From NCBI GenBank assembly GCA_963747345.1, contig CAVVFA010000017.1, positions 88,726-152,725 of the forward strand: 64,000 nucleotides of DNA, given 5' to 3'. The stretch is from GCA-2746795 sp963747345 (lineage in GTDB: Bacteria > Chloroflexota > Anaerolineae > Promineifilales > Promineifilaceae). The translations under genes were made by a program, and so were the position numbers. Numbering within the stretch: the first letter of the stretch is position 1; the number at the start of each line of letters is the position of its first letter. The notes beneath the pieces are model-generated. The model was not told the DNA's origin. It saw only the letters and a list, made by a program, of their open reading frames with translations, and ran no database searches. This document shows positions 51,775 to 61,123 of the stretch, one piece after another.

Positions 51775-54450
51775 CTACAGTAATTCCATGTCTTGGGCGA
51801 CGAGGACGGCGTTCATGCGGTTGTGGACGTTGAGTTTGCTGTAGATACGCTTGATGTGGGTTTTGAGGGTGTTTTCGCTGATGACAAGTTCGGCGCTGAT
51901 TTGCTTGTAAGCATGCCCATCGGCTAGCAGTTGCAGGATTTCAAGTTCACGGGGGGTGAGGAGCGTGGGGGCCAACGGCCGTTTTTCATCACTCTTCTCC
52001 GGGAAGGCAGCTAGAATGCGTTGAATGTAGGCAGGGGATGGGGCGTTGGTGGCAGAACGGCCGTTTCCCGCCAACACCTTTAGTAACAGCTCCTGCATGA
52101 TCGGCCCGGGATCGACAAAAGAGCGGATGTACCCTTCTGGTTCGGCGGCTGCGAGTAAATTGTTTAGCTTCGACAAAGCCAGGTGTGTTTCTCCGGCCTG
52201 GTACCAGGTTCGGACTAATAGTGCGCCAATCCAAATCCAATCGCGCAGCCGATTTTGTTCCAGGGCCAGTTTTTGTAAAGCTTGTAATAAACGCAGACAT
52301 TCATCTTCGCGGCCTGTTTCCAGGTGAATGCGTGCTACAGTTAACCATTCAAACTGCTGCAAATAAGAGATTTGTTGCTCCCGTTTATGGGAAAACGAAC
52401 GCGCCCAACTTTGCCCATTAACAAGATTACCGGCGCGCAAAGCCAACCAACTGCGCAAAGCCTCGATCCTATCCATAACCAGGGGTGGAAATTGAAAGCT
52501 GGCGGCTGTAACTTCAATTTGATCCAGTTTTTCTTTCACGTCAGGTGATTGGTCTATTGCCAACTTCAATTTGCTAGAGGCGCGGTACGCATAGAGTGCA
52601 ACTTCCAGAGAATTGCTTGTTTCCGCCAGACGCCGCCCTTCACGTATCAGGCGTTCCGCTTCTTCCAGTTGATTCCATTCATAATACAGCATTCCCAGCC
52701 CAATCTGCGTGCTGGCAAACGTGTGTCCTTCTTGCAGCCCATGATCGCACACGAAATGTTGTAACTGCCGGTATTGTTCGGCCGCTTTAACCAAATGTCC
52801 CTGGACAGCTTCGGTTTCCGCCAGGTAATTACGAAACACGGTGATGATCGACCAGGAATAGGTGCATTCGATGAGTTCGACAGCGGCGACCAGATAGCGG
52901 CTGGCGGCTGGCAGGTCGCCTAAATACAAGCTGGCGGAACCAGAATGCCCCAGGGCGATGCCGCGCATGAGACTGTTGTTCTCCGGCAGCACGGCCAGGG
53001 CTTGCTGGCTCAGATCCAGCACCCGCTGGGCGTCCAGGGTGGTGTGGAGTGTGATGGCCGCCAGCAGCGGATTTTCAAGGGCGCGCACCAGCCTCAGTTT
53101 GTTTTCGTCGATAGGGTCGGTATGCCATAAGCGTTTCAAAGCGTCCAACGCTGTATCGAAACTGGCAAAATAGAACAAGGCCAGAATGTACTGTGACCAC
53201 AATAAGTCATGCTGCTTTAAGATCGTTTCGGGAATGGCTTCCGCCCATTGGATGATGCGGATGCGCCGGCTGCCGGTTTGGAATTGACCCCAATATTTCT
53301 CGATGAGAACGGCCGTTTGCTCATAATCTCCTGCCTCAATCGTGTAATCAATCGCTTCGGCAGTTAAACCGTTTTCCAGATGCCAGGCAACGGCGCGTTG
53401 GTACAACTGCGGGATCATCTCCGGTCTCTTTTGTTGAAGACGAGACCGGAGCATATCGCCAAAGAGATGGTGATATCGATACCAGCCTCGCCGATTGTCC
53501 AACGATACCAGAAACAAATTGGCGTGCTCCAGATAAAGCAGCATCTCTTGAGCATTATGGATGCCAAGCACGGCATTACACAAGGATGCTGAAAACTGAT
53601 GCAAAATAGAGGTGCGCCCTAAAAATTGACGCACTTCCAAAGACTGCTGCTCGATAACCTCATCCACCAGATAATCGCCAATCAAGCGATCATCGCCGCC
53701 CAATTCGTGGATGAATTCGCCAGCGCCCGGCTGGCTGCGCAAACCGATAGCCGCTAACTGCAAACCTGTCACCCAGCCTTCCGTGCGGTTGTTTAAGTCG
53801 GACGCCTCCGCTTGCGAAAGATGAAGCTGCATCACGTGATGCAAAAATTGCCACGATTCCTCATCACTGAAACGCAAATCACGATCTGATATTTCCACAA
53901 GCTGATTGCGGGCACGCAGGCGCGAAACAGAAATATCTGGCATCACGCGGCTGGTCATGATAATTTGCAGAGTGGGCGGTGCATTCTCAATCAGGAATTC
54001 GGTGATTTTGTGGACGTGGGCATTGGTGATGGCATGGTAATCATCCAAAACCAGGATACTTGGTTGTTTCAGGCAGGCCATGTCATTGACAAAGTAGGTC
54101 AGCAGGATGGGGATGGGCGGTGGATCTGAGGAAATTAAAAGCGGCTTAATTGTTTCACAAACGCCTGCTTCAATCGTTTGCAGGGCAGCCGCCACATACG
54201 TAAGAAAGATGAGGGGATCGTTGTCGTTTTTGTCCAGGGATAACCAGGCGGCCTGTTTATTTTGCTGCGCCAGCCATGAGATAACCAGCGTCGTTTTACC
54301 AGCTCCGGCCGCCGCCGTGATCAGGATTAATTTGCTGTTTTCTCCGGCAGCCAACTGTTTGTGCAAGCGGGATCGTTTCACTAAATTTTCCCGCATTACG
54401 GGAACATACAGTTTGGTGTTCAATAAAGGCAGATTGTCGGAATGTATCAT
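51775..54450 (-). CDS. MalT-like LuxR-family STAND ATPase regulator
   Basis: About 891 residues. LLNTKLYVPVMRENLVKRSR, P-loop ITAAAGAGKTTLVISWLAQQ, Walker B SILVLDDYHAITNAHVHKIT, sensor region IIMTSRVMPDISVSRLRARN, a long TPR-like superhelix, and a C-terminal LuxR HTH (LTPRELEILQLLADGHAYKQ; ISENTLKTHIKRIYSKLNVH). Large ATP- and ligand-gated activators of this type are common in Chloroflexota. I place the start at MIHSDNLPLLNTK (54450); the frame is open to 54531. It may control the small HTH gene and rdh cluster 2. Confidence 0.9.
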   Translation of the reverse strand: MIHSDNLPLLNTKLYVPVMRENLVKRSRLHKQLAAGENSKLILITAAAGAGKTTLVISWLAQQNKQAAWLSLDKNDNDPLIFLTYVAAALQTIEAGVCETIKPLLISSDPPPIPILLTYFVNDMACLKQPSILVLDDYHAITNAHVHKITEFLIENAPPTLQIIMTSRVMPDISVSRLRARNQLVEISDRDLRFSDEESWQFLHHVMQLHLSQAEASDLNNRTEGWVTGLQLAAIGLRSQPGAGEFIHELGGDDRLIGDYLVDEVIEQQSLEVRQFLGRTSILHQFSASLCNAVLGIHNAQEMLLYLEHANLFLVSLDNRRGWYRYHHLFGDMLRSRLQQKRPEMIPQLYQRAVAWHLENGLTAEAIDYTIEAGDYEQTAVLIEKYWGQFQTGSRRIRIIQWAEAIPETILKQHDLLWSQYILALFYFASFDTALDALKRLWHTDPIDENKLRLVRALENPLLAAITLHTTLDAQRVLDLSQQALAVLPENNSLMRGIALGHSGSASLYLGDLPAASRYLVAAVELIECTYSWSIITVFRNYLAETEAVQGHLVKAAEQYRQLQHFVCDHGLQEGHTFASTQIGLGMLYYEWNQLEEAERLIREGRRLAETSNSLEVALYAYRASSKLKLAIDQSPDVKEKLDQIEVTAASFQFPPLVMDRIEALRSWLALRAGNLVNGQSWARSFSHKREQQISYLQQFEWLTVARIHLETGREDECLRLLQALQKLALEQNRLRDWIWIGALLVRTWYQAGETHLALSKLNNLLAAAEPEGYIRSFVDPGPIMQELLLKVLAGNGRSATNAPSPAYIQRILAAFPEKSDEKRPLAPTLLTPRELEILQLLADGHAYKQISAELVISENTLKTHIKRIYSKLNVHNRMNAVLVAQDMELL

Positions 54451-54531
54451 AGCCATATACATCAAAAAGATGCAGCGAGTAGGATAAGGCTGCATTTTGA
54501 TTATAGGCCAACAATCAGAAACAAGAAACAA

Positions 54532-54999
54532 TGAAGCAGCAATTGATCAAGCAGAACTCTCGACAAGCGCAGCGGCAACGGCCGTTACCCGCTCCGGCTC
54601 ATCCACAATCAACTCAGCCGGCAGCAGCCCAGATCCGTGCAGCCGCTTCGCGGCGGGACAACCCTACCAGGCGTAGATACGTAATATGTCCTTTTTTTCA
54701 CGCCACTCGAGAGAGTTATCCATCACAGATGGGGAGTTTTGCCTGATTTCTATGGTGCATCTCTTGAGAGATGTGAATTTTCGGACGTATTGCGTATTTA
54801 CGCCTCACTTGAGCCAACATTCCTGGCGGCAACCCTGGTTGTCCATCATCGGCAAACAGGGCTGAAAATTGATATTTTGCATAGTGTGGACATGGTGGAT
54901 TTACACCTGAATTTGGCAAAAAATGATAAATGGCATGTTATAATCTGTCTGTCTGCGAAAAACTCGTGATTTTTATTTAGTTATTTTCAAGGTGAAAAA
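54532..54999. other. Intergenic, remnant and STAND promoter
   Basis: No intact gene seen. A coding-like minus-strand remnant ends near 54555 (GLLPAELIVDEPERVTAVAA). An extended -10, TGTTATAAT (54936-54944), lies 55 bases before the STAND gene and is its likely promoter. Confidence 0.45.
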
Positions 55000-56352
55000 A
55001 TGGGGAATGAGCTTTACCAAATATTTGAATTTATTGATCAACATTACGATATATCTGAATTGAAGATACTGTGCTTCCGTTTAGAGGATGTCGAATATGA
55101 GAATTTACCCGCAGAAGGTGAAGGAAAGCGCGGCCATGCTCGTGAACTAGTCAAGTACTTAGCCAGGCGTGAGCGGTTGCCTGAATTATTGGTGGTTCTT
55201 AAAAAGGAAAGACCAGAATTATTTGAAAAATCTGGCCTAGGTCTTGGTATGTTGCTTACGCAGCAATCGGCGTTGGAATTTTTGGCTGATGAGATTGTAA
55301 CCACAAGTCAATTTAGCCTCGATAAGAATTATTATGATTATTACATACTTCCTGAACATGAAGAAAAAATCGATCAGATTATGGGTACGCTATTTTTAAA
55401 GGATAGCCATTCTGTAACTATGATTTCTGGATTAGGCGGGATTGGTAAAACGGCCGTTACCATTGAACTAATTCGTCGCATTCTCCTGCATAAGGAATCG
55501 TCTTTCAAGAAAATCACCTGGGATAGCGCAAAGCAGCAGTTTTATGAAGATGGGAAGGTGATGCAAGTAAAGCACGCAACAATTAGCTGGGAAGCTTTAT
55601 TTGATAGTATCGGGCGACAATTAGTTGGTTCTACTTGGCAACAATCTTCAAATAAAGATAAAGAGATGTTGCTATGTAAGCAGTTGCAAGATACGCCATC
55701 TCTTATTGTAGTGGATAATTTAGAATCATTGACAAACGCAGATGAGATAATATTTCAACTTAAAGGGCTGTTAGGCGCTAGTAAATTGTTGCTTACGAGT
55801 CGAGAACTTGTCGTTGGAAACTATTATCAAGCAAAACTTGATGGCTTATCGCTGGAAAGCACAGGCGAATTTTTAAGAGGTGAAATAGATCGGCGTCAAT
55901 TGGAATTATATACCTTGACAGAATCTGAATTGCATCGGATTCATCTTGCCACGGGAGGAATGCCTCTTGCTTTGAAGCTGGTAATAGGACAAGCTGCCAT
56001 GCTTAACCTAGAAACGGCATTAAAGAATTTTGCCTCGGGTCAAGATGATATTTATGATTTTGTATATTTCCAAATCTGGAATGGACTATCTAGCCTAGCA
56101 AAGAAAATATTAATGTATATGGCTGTTAACCCATACGCAGTTGGGTGGGATGAATTAGAACGTGTAGCAAAGAAAAGCAAAGCTGAATTAAATGAATTGA
56201 CTGTCGCTATAAACCAGTTGATGCGTGCTTCGTTGGTTAATAAGCAAGAACTTCTCGGTACAGGAAAAACTGGATACACCATTCATCAGGTGACACGACA
56301 GTTCATCATGAATGATTTACGCAAATATTTGAAACAGAAAAAAATATCCTAA
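55000..56352 (+). CDS. STAND/NB-ARC NTPase with N-terminal effector-associated domain
   Basis: 450 residues. Residues 1-75 (LYQIFEFIDQHYDISELKIL; CFRLEDVEYENLPAEGEGKR; ARELVKYLARRERLPELLVV) resemble death-like effector-associated domains of bacterial conflict systems. Then an NB-ARC-type ATPase: P-loop ISGLGGIGKTAVTIELI, Walker B PSLIVVDNLESL, LLLTSRE and TGGMPLALKL. A winged-helix segment follows and no sensor repeats are attached. The adjoining TPR gene overlaps by one base. AT-rich compared with neighbours. A defence or signalling role is inferred, not shown. Confidence 0.82.
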   Translation: MGNELYQIFEFIDQHYDISELKILCFRLEDVEYENLPAEGEGKRGHARELVKYLARRERLPELLVVLKKERPELFEKSGLGLGMLLTQQSALEFLADEIVTTSQFSLDKNYYDYYILPEHEEKIDQIMGTLFLKDSHSVTMISGLGGIGKTAVTIELIRRILLHKESSFKKITWDSAKQQFYEDGKVMQVKHATISWEALFDSIGRQLVGSTWQQSSNKDKEMLLCKQLQDTPSLIVVDNLESLTNADEIIFQLKGLLGASKLLLTSRELVVGNYYQAKLDGLSLESTGEFLRGEIDRRQLELYTLTESELHRIHLATGGMPLALKLVIGQAAMLNLETALKNFASGQDDIYDFVYFQIWNGLSSLAKKILMYMAVNPYAVGWDELERVAKKSKAELNELTVAINQLMRASLVNKQELLGTGKTGYTIHQVTRQFIMNDLRKYLKQKKIS

Positions 56353-57788
56353 TGGAAATGAACGGGGATCCACCAATTGACGAAGTAGATGATTTTTTTG
56401 ATGACATATTGCTTTCTCTAAAAAAGGATAAAGCAGAAAATCAGTTGGATTTATTGCAGCAGTCCAACAATGATTTTGCGGCATTAACAGATGCTTTTGG
56501 GAATGCACTAAGTACGCAAGAATTTTGTGAAGAACCGAATAATATTTTCGCTTTTTTTGATCTACTTAAGATATTTTTGCATCGCCAGGGGTATTGGGTA
56601 GACGCGGCGGAGTCTGCGAAACGTGCTGTTGAAGCGGCGCAAGCCTTGGGCAATACAAAAAAAGAAGCTGAGGCAGTTTTTCAACAAGGGTTAATTGTAG
56701 ATGAAACGGCCGTTTCCGATGAGGCTGAACCTTATTTCCAAAAAGCACTTGAACTTGCGCAACAAGTAGGGGCATGGAGCATAGAAGCGGATATTGAACA
56801 CCGAAGGGGATGGATAGCACAGATGGCGGGAGAGGGGGGAACTGCCGTTAGCCACTACACCAAAGCCCTAAATCTTCATGAGGAACATAATGATTCCCTT
56901 GGTCAGGTTCGAGAATATCAGCATTTGGCTAAGCTCTCCCTAGATAATGGCGAGTTAAAAAAAGCGAATCAATACTTGGAAACCGCCTATACATTGCTTC
57001 CTCAGTTGCCCAATGATAGAGAAGTAAACCGTTTACGTGCTGGTTTTTTTGCAGAGTTTGGACGTCTTGCTAGTCGAGAAGAAAATGTTGAATTGGCTCA
57101 AACCCATTATGAAACTGCTTTAGATTATGCCAAGCAAGCTGAAGATGAATCAATTCGGCAAAACGTCCTATTTCTTCATATTCAGTTGCTAGAAAAAACA
57201 AAAAAATATGTTGATGCGGAGCAGGGGTATAAACAATATCTTGAGCAAGCTATAAAGATGGGAAACAAAAGAGCTCAAGTTGCCTCAAATATTGCCTTAG
57301 GTACATTGAATCTTAATCGGAAAGATTATGCAAAAGCAAGAGATTATTATGATGAAGCATTGTCATTTGCATCTTTAAGAGAAAAAGCCATTATTGATTA
57401 TCAATTGGGTCAGATTGCATTTTTAGAAGGTAATTACCAATTAGCGGTAGATCATTATCAGAACGCATTTTCTGTTTTCAAAGAGATCAATGCCAAGAAA
57501 GAGGTGGCAAACAGTCACCATCAATTGGGTATTGTCGCCCAGTATCAGTATTTGTGGGGGGATGCACTATTTCATTTTGAAGAAAGCTTGAAAATTCGCC
57601 GCGAGTTGGAGTTGGAACAAGATATTGTGCGATCACTATATCAATTAGGCTCGTTTTTTGAACAAAAAGGCCAGAAAGATAAAGCGTGCCAGTATTATGT
57701 AGAAGCATATCAATTGGGTAAACCATTGGAATTCTCACTAATCGGAATGATTCAAGAGAGGTTAGGGGTGTTAGGTTGTGCTTATTGA
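56352..57788 (+). CDS. TPR protein, partner of the STAND NTPase
   Basis: 478 residues, no signal or TM. N-terminal acidic helix region, then about nine TPR units (AVFQQGLIVDETAVSDEAEP; EYQHLAKLSLDNGELKKANQ; NIALGTLNLNRKDYAKARDY; YQLGQIAFLEGNYQLAVDHY; YQLGSFFEQKGQKDKACQYY). Start overlaps the NTPase stop (TAATG), so the two are coupled. In most STAND proteins the TPR sensor is fused to the ATPase; here it is a separate chain. Confidence 0.85.
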   Translation: MEMNGDPPIDEVDDFFDDILLSLKKDKAENQLDLLQQSNNDFAALTDAFGNALSTQEFCEEPNNIFAFFDLLKIFLHRQGYWVDAAESAKRAVEAAQALGNTKKEAEAVFQQGLIVDETAVSDEAEPYFQKALELAQQVGAWSIEADIEHRRGWIAQMAGEGGTAVSHYTKALNLHEEHNDSLGQVREYQHLAKLSLDNGELKKANQYLETAYTLLPQLPNDREVNRLRAGFFAEFGRLASREENVELAQTHYETALDYAKQAEDESIRQNVLFLHIQLLEKTKKYVDAEQGYKQYLEQAIKMGNKRAQVASNIALGTLNLNRKDYAKARDYYDEALSFASLREKAIIDYQLGQIAFLEGNYQLAVDHYQNAFSVFKEINAKKEVANSHHQLGIVAQYQYLWGDALFHFEESLKIRRELELEQDIVRSLYQLGSFFEQKGQKDKACQYYVEAYQLGKPLEFSLIGMIQERLGVLGCAY

Positions 57789-57820
57789 GCACAACGGTGG
57801 GTTGGGTAAAGGAGCATATC

Positions 57821-60787
57821 ATGAATAATCGTTTTAAATTGTCGGCCCCATTTTTTGTGGCTTTATGCTTGGTGTTTTTTCTGTTGGCAAGTATGGCACC
57901 TTCTGCCATTATTGCTTTGTCGCCGTCTCTGGCTTCTAACGCAATTACAGAGCCAGAGAGTATAGAAACGGCCGTTTCCCCTGTTACTACCTCTCATATT
58001 AGTAATATCACAGGTGCTGTTTATAATGAAGAACGGGGTGAGATAATCGTATTTGGTGTGGCGGATCCGGGTTTACCCCCAATGGATTACGATTACATAC
58101 AGGAAAACCTGATCATTGCATTACGTGCCTATTATGATGCTGACAGACCGGATGTTCCTGGTGTATCTATTGAAGGAACAGAAGATCCATTAGAAGTTGT
58201 TTATTTCGGCAATATTACAAATACTCACTTCGGGAATGTTTCCTTTGAATCAGATCGCCTGCTGAAAACATACACGATGGGCAAAGATAACTTGACTGGT
58301 CAAGTTATCACCTCTTCTGTGCCGGGATATCAAAGCTATCCAGACCGGATGAGCCAAATCGTAGATACGACTTTGGATTCAGTTTTGACCCGTTACTTTT
58401 TTACGCCGACATTACGCATTGAAGAGAATAATTCCCCACATGGTATCGTCTTCTCTAACACACAGAAATTTGTCGATTGGGGCTATCTAGGCGGGACCCC
58501 CAGCCAAGCTTCTACGCAGGCTGCACAAGGTTTTGTAGACAACTTTAATGAAAATTATTGGGAATATGCTGCTGAGAGATACGACCTGCATGGGGATACA
58601 ACCCTTTACGAAATGATCCAACTCGCTAAGCTGACGGCGATAGCGAAATGGGCTCAAGATAAAAATCTTGAATTACAGCTTCCTGGTATCAATGACCCTT
58701 GGCTGAATAATCATCCAATTACTTCAGAAACAACCCCTTTAGAAACACCTGGTATCTCGGTTTCCTGGACTCAACAAACCAATCAAGGCAGCTACATCGC
58801 GGAACTCAGAGGAGGCGTCTATGCTCTTGGATATATTGAGTGGATCCCTTCTTCATCTGAAGGACAGGGAATAATCAACTTAGTGTGGATTAATCGTCAG
58901 CCTGCCCCACCTCCACCGATGATGTCTGAGATTCAATATGACTATTGTGGTCCATTGGGTGACCCCGCAATGATATTGCAGGAAAACTCCTGCGCGATAG
59001 GTAACATTGTTTCTTATATGATGAGTATTTCTGATGATGCGGTTAGCAATGGGGATTTTGAAAATGGTCCGGGTAGCTGGGTCGAAAACAGCGCATTTCC
59101 TATTGTGCGTACTGAGTCGCCATTACATGGTAACTATGGTGCAATCTTACCCGTTTACCACAATGCAGATGTATCCATGCAACAGGTATTTCATATCCCT
59201 GCTGATGCCGATAAAGCTATGTTGACATACTGGCGTGCCATTGGGACGGACGAAACGACACATCCGCATGATTACTTTAGCGTATATTTAACGGATTTAA
59301 ATGATAATGTGCTCACGACTTTTGAAGTGTTGAACGATGGGGATGCAGATGGTTATTGGCATCAGGTGAGTTTTGATGCTTCTACATATGCAGGGCAAAC
59401 GGTAAAGTTATGGTTTGCGGCGACAACCGATGCTGCGAATATCACGAACTTCTTCGTGGATGATGTTTCTCTGGATTATTTAGATGAGGTTGCTCCATCA
59501 ATCCATAGTATATCAGCACCAGATCAGGTGATCAGTACAGGGGGAGTTAGTATCGAAGTTGTTTTTGATGAACAGATGACAACGGCCGTTTCCCCCGCAG
59601 TCACCTTCAAACCAACACAGGCACTTCAAAGTCTGTTGACTACAGAAATTTATACATTTACGGCGCGTACAGATGCTGGTTATACCAATGGGTTTCTTGA
59701 GACGGATCCCACTCGTTGGGTTGGTGATTTCAATTTCACAAACAGTATTCCAGAGGGAGAATATGAGATCTCAGTATCAAGCGGCCAAGACATTGCCCTC
59801 AACGTCATGTTTCCTGCTGAAAATATTCATTCCTTTATCAATGATATGACCGCTCCAGAAATAAACTACGTTTATCCAATCTCAGCCTCAACTGAAGTGC
59901 CTGTTTCTGAATCACTCGTTGTTACTTTCACCGAACCGATTGACACAGACACTTTCAACTTTACTGTTTTACCGAACCCAGGAGGGTGGTCTGCCAGTTG
60001 GAATGCATTACATACAGTGATTACGTTAAATCATGATGATTTTGCCCCCAATACCACCTACAATGTTTCTGTTAATCAGGCAGATGACCTTATAGGGCAT
60101 ATCCTTGTGAGCGCACCAGTTAGCTGGTCATTTGCAACTGTCACGGTAGACACGACCAGTCCAACCATTACCCAAACATATCCTGTCAACAATGCCAACA
60201 ATGTACCAGCCAATGCTACGCTTCTGGTAACTTTTGATGAGGAAATCAATACGAGCAGCTTTGTTTATGAAATTATGCCAGATCCAGGCGGCACCAGCGT
60301 TATCTGGAATGGAGCGAATACCGTTGCAAGTATTGGTCACAATGCTTTTTCACCGGGGCAATCGTATCAAGTGATGATCAATCAGGCACAAGATTTGGCT
60401 GGAAATGCGTTAGCATCTGCTCCATATCAATGGGGCTTTTCTGTTGTAGAGTCAGACACGACTGCCCCGGAGATTACGGATCGGTATCCACAACCTGATG
60501 CGACGGAGGTAGGCTGGGAAACGGCCGTTGTCATCTCCTTTACCGAACCCATCAATATTGCTACATTTGCCTTTATCTCCATTCCCGACCCTGGTGGTTG
60601 GCTGCCAAGTTGGAACAACAACTACACGCTCCTCACGCTTAACCATCCAGCTTTTACTCCTGGCACAGAATATCAAATCACCATTTTAACCGCTGAAGAT
60701 CTAGCAGGAAATGATTTAACTTTGGATAAAACCTGGATCTTTGAAACCATTCATGAATTTGTCTATTTACCCATGATCATTAAATAA
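57821..60787 (+). CDS. Large secreted protein with Ig-like repeats
   Basis: 988 residues from ATG 57821 (AAAGGAG box). Signal peptide (FFVALCLVFFLLASMAPSAI), an N-terminal region I do not recognise, a jelly-roll segment (SNGDFENGPGSWVENSAFPI; VKLWFAATTDAANITNFFVD), then at least three SbsA/Big_5-type Ig-like repeats (NVPANATLLVTFDEEINTSS; APEITDRYPQPDATEVGWET). It ends FVYLPMIIK, resembling short YLP-type tails seen on many Chloroflexota secreted proteins. Probably cell-surface or extracellular. Confidence 0.8.
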   Translation: MNNRFKLSAPFFVALCLVFFLLASMAPSAIIALSPSLASNAITEPESIETAVSPVTTSHISNITGAVYNEERGEIIVFGVADPGLPPMDYDYIQENLIIALRAYYDADRPDVPGVSIEGTEDPLEVVYFGNITNTHFGNVSFESDRLLKTYTMGKDNLTGQVITSSVPGYQSYPDRMSQIVDTTLDSVLTRYFFTPTLRIEENNSPHGIVFSNTQKFVDWGYLGGTPSQASTQAAQGFVDNFNENYWEYAAERYDLHGDTTLYEMIQLAKLTAIAKWAQDKNLELQLPGINDPWLNNHPITSETTPLETPGISVSWTQQTNQGSYIAELRGGVYALGYIEWIPSSSEGQGIINLVWINRQPAPPPPMMSEIQYDYCGPLGDPAMILQENSCAIGNIVSYMMSISDDAVSNGDFENGPGSWVENSAFPIVRTESPLHGNYGAILPVYHNADVSMQQVFHIPADADKAMLTYWRAIGTDETTHPHDYFSVYLTDLNDNVLTTFEVLNDGDADGYWHQVSFDASTYAGQTVKLWFAATTDAANITNFFVDDVSLDYLDEVAPSIHSISAPDQVISTGGVSIEVVFDEQMTTAVSPAVTFKPTQALQSLLTTEIYTFTARTDAGYTNGFLETDPTRWVGDFNFTNSIPEGEYEISVSSGQDIALNVMFPAENIHSFINDMTAPEINYVYPISASTEVPVSESLVVTFTEPIDTDTFNFTVLPNPGGWSASWNALHTVITLNHDDFAPNTTYNVSVNQADDLIGHILVSAPVSWSFATVTVDTTSPTITQTYPVNNANNVPANATLLVTFDEEINTSSFVYEIMPDPGGTSVIWNGANTVASIGHNAFSPGQSYQVMINQAQDLAGNALASAPYQWGFSVVESDTTAPEITDRYPQPDATEVGWETAVVISFTEPINIATFAFISIPDPGGWLPSWNNNYTLLTLNHPAFTPGTEYQITILTAEDLAGNDLTLDKTWIFETIHEFVYLPMIIK

Positions 60788-60955
60788 TCAGAGGATATAA
60801 GGGTCAGCCGCGCCAACGGCCGTTTCAAACAGACAAGCTGGCTACTGTCACCAGGAATGGTTCCATGGAAAGCATTTCAAATTCCGGTGGTAATGAGGTT
60901 GCATCTTGATCCATGAATGTCTAATCCTTGAAATGTGTTTGTGCATATAATACAG
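60788..60955. other. Intergenic before repeat copy 3
   Basis: Contains one AACGGCCGTT copy (60813) and a TATAAT at 60946-60951 that ends four bases before the repeat. No gene seen. Confidence 0.45.
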
Positions 60956-61071
60956 CTAGGTAAAAGCGGGAAAGTTTTTGGAAATAAAATGGCGCAAAAC
61001 CCGCTTTTCCTTGAAGGAAACCACAATTTTGCGTGATCGTAATTTGGAAAACTTTTTGTGGTTTACCTAAA
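60956..61071 (-). repeat. 116-bp structured repeat, copy 3 (inverted)
   Basis: Reverse-complement copy of the element at 8811 and 12557, same length and ends. It is closest to copy 2 in the first hairpin loop and to copy 1 in parts of the second. TATAAT at 60946-60951 would start transcription at its edge, placing it in the leader of the next gene. Confidence 0.9.
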
Positions 61072-61123
61072 CCAAGTTGTGAAGAAAATTGATTATTGCA
61101 ACACCAAGAAAGAGAAGAAATCT

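Noticed and set aside
54739..54969. Plus-strand ORF of 76 codons before the STAND gene
   Set aside because: No recognisable protein features, no ribosome-binding site, and it runs over the extended -10 promoter of the STAND gene.
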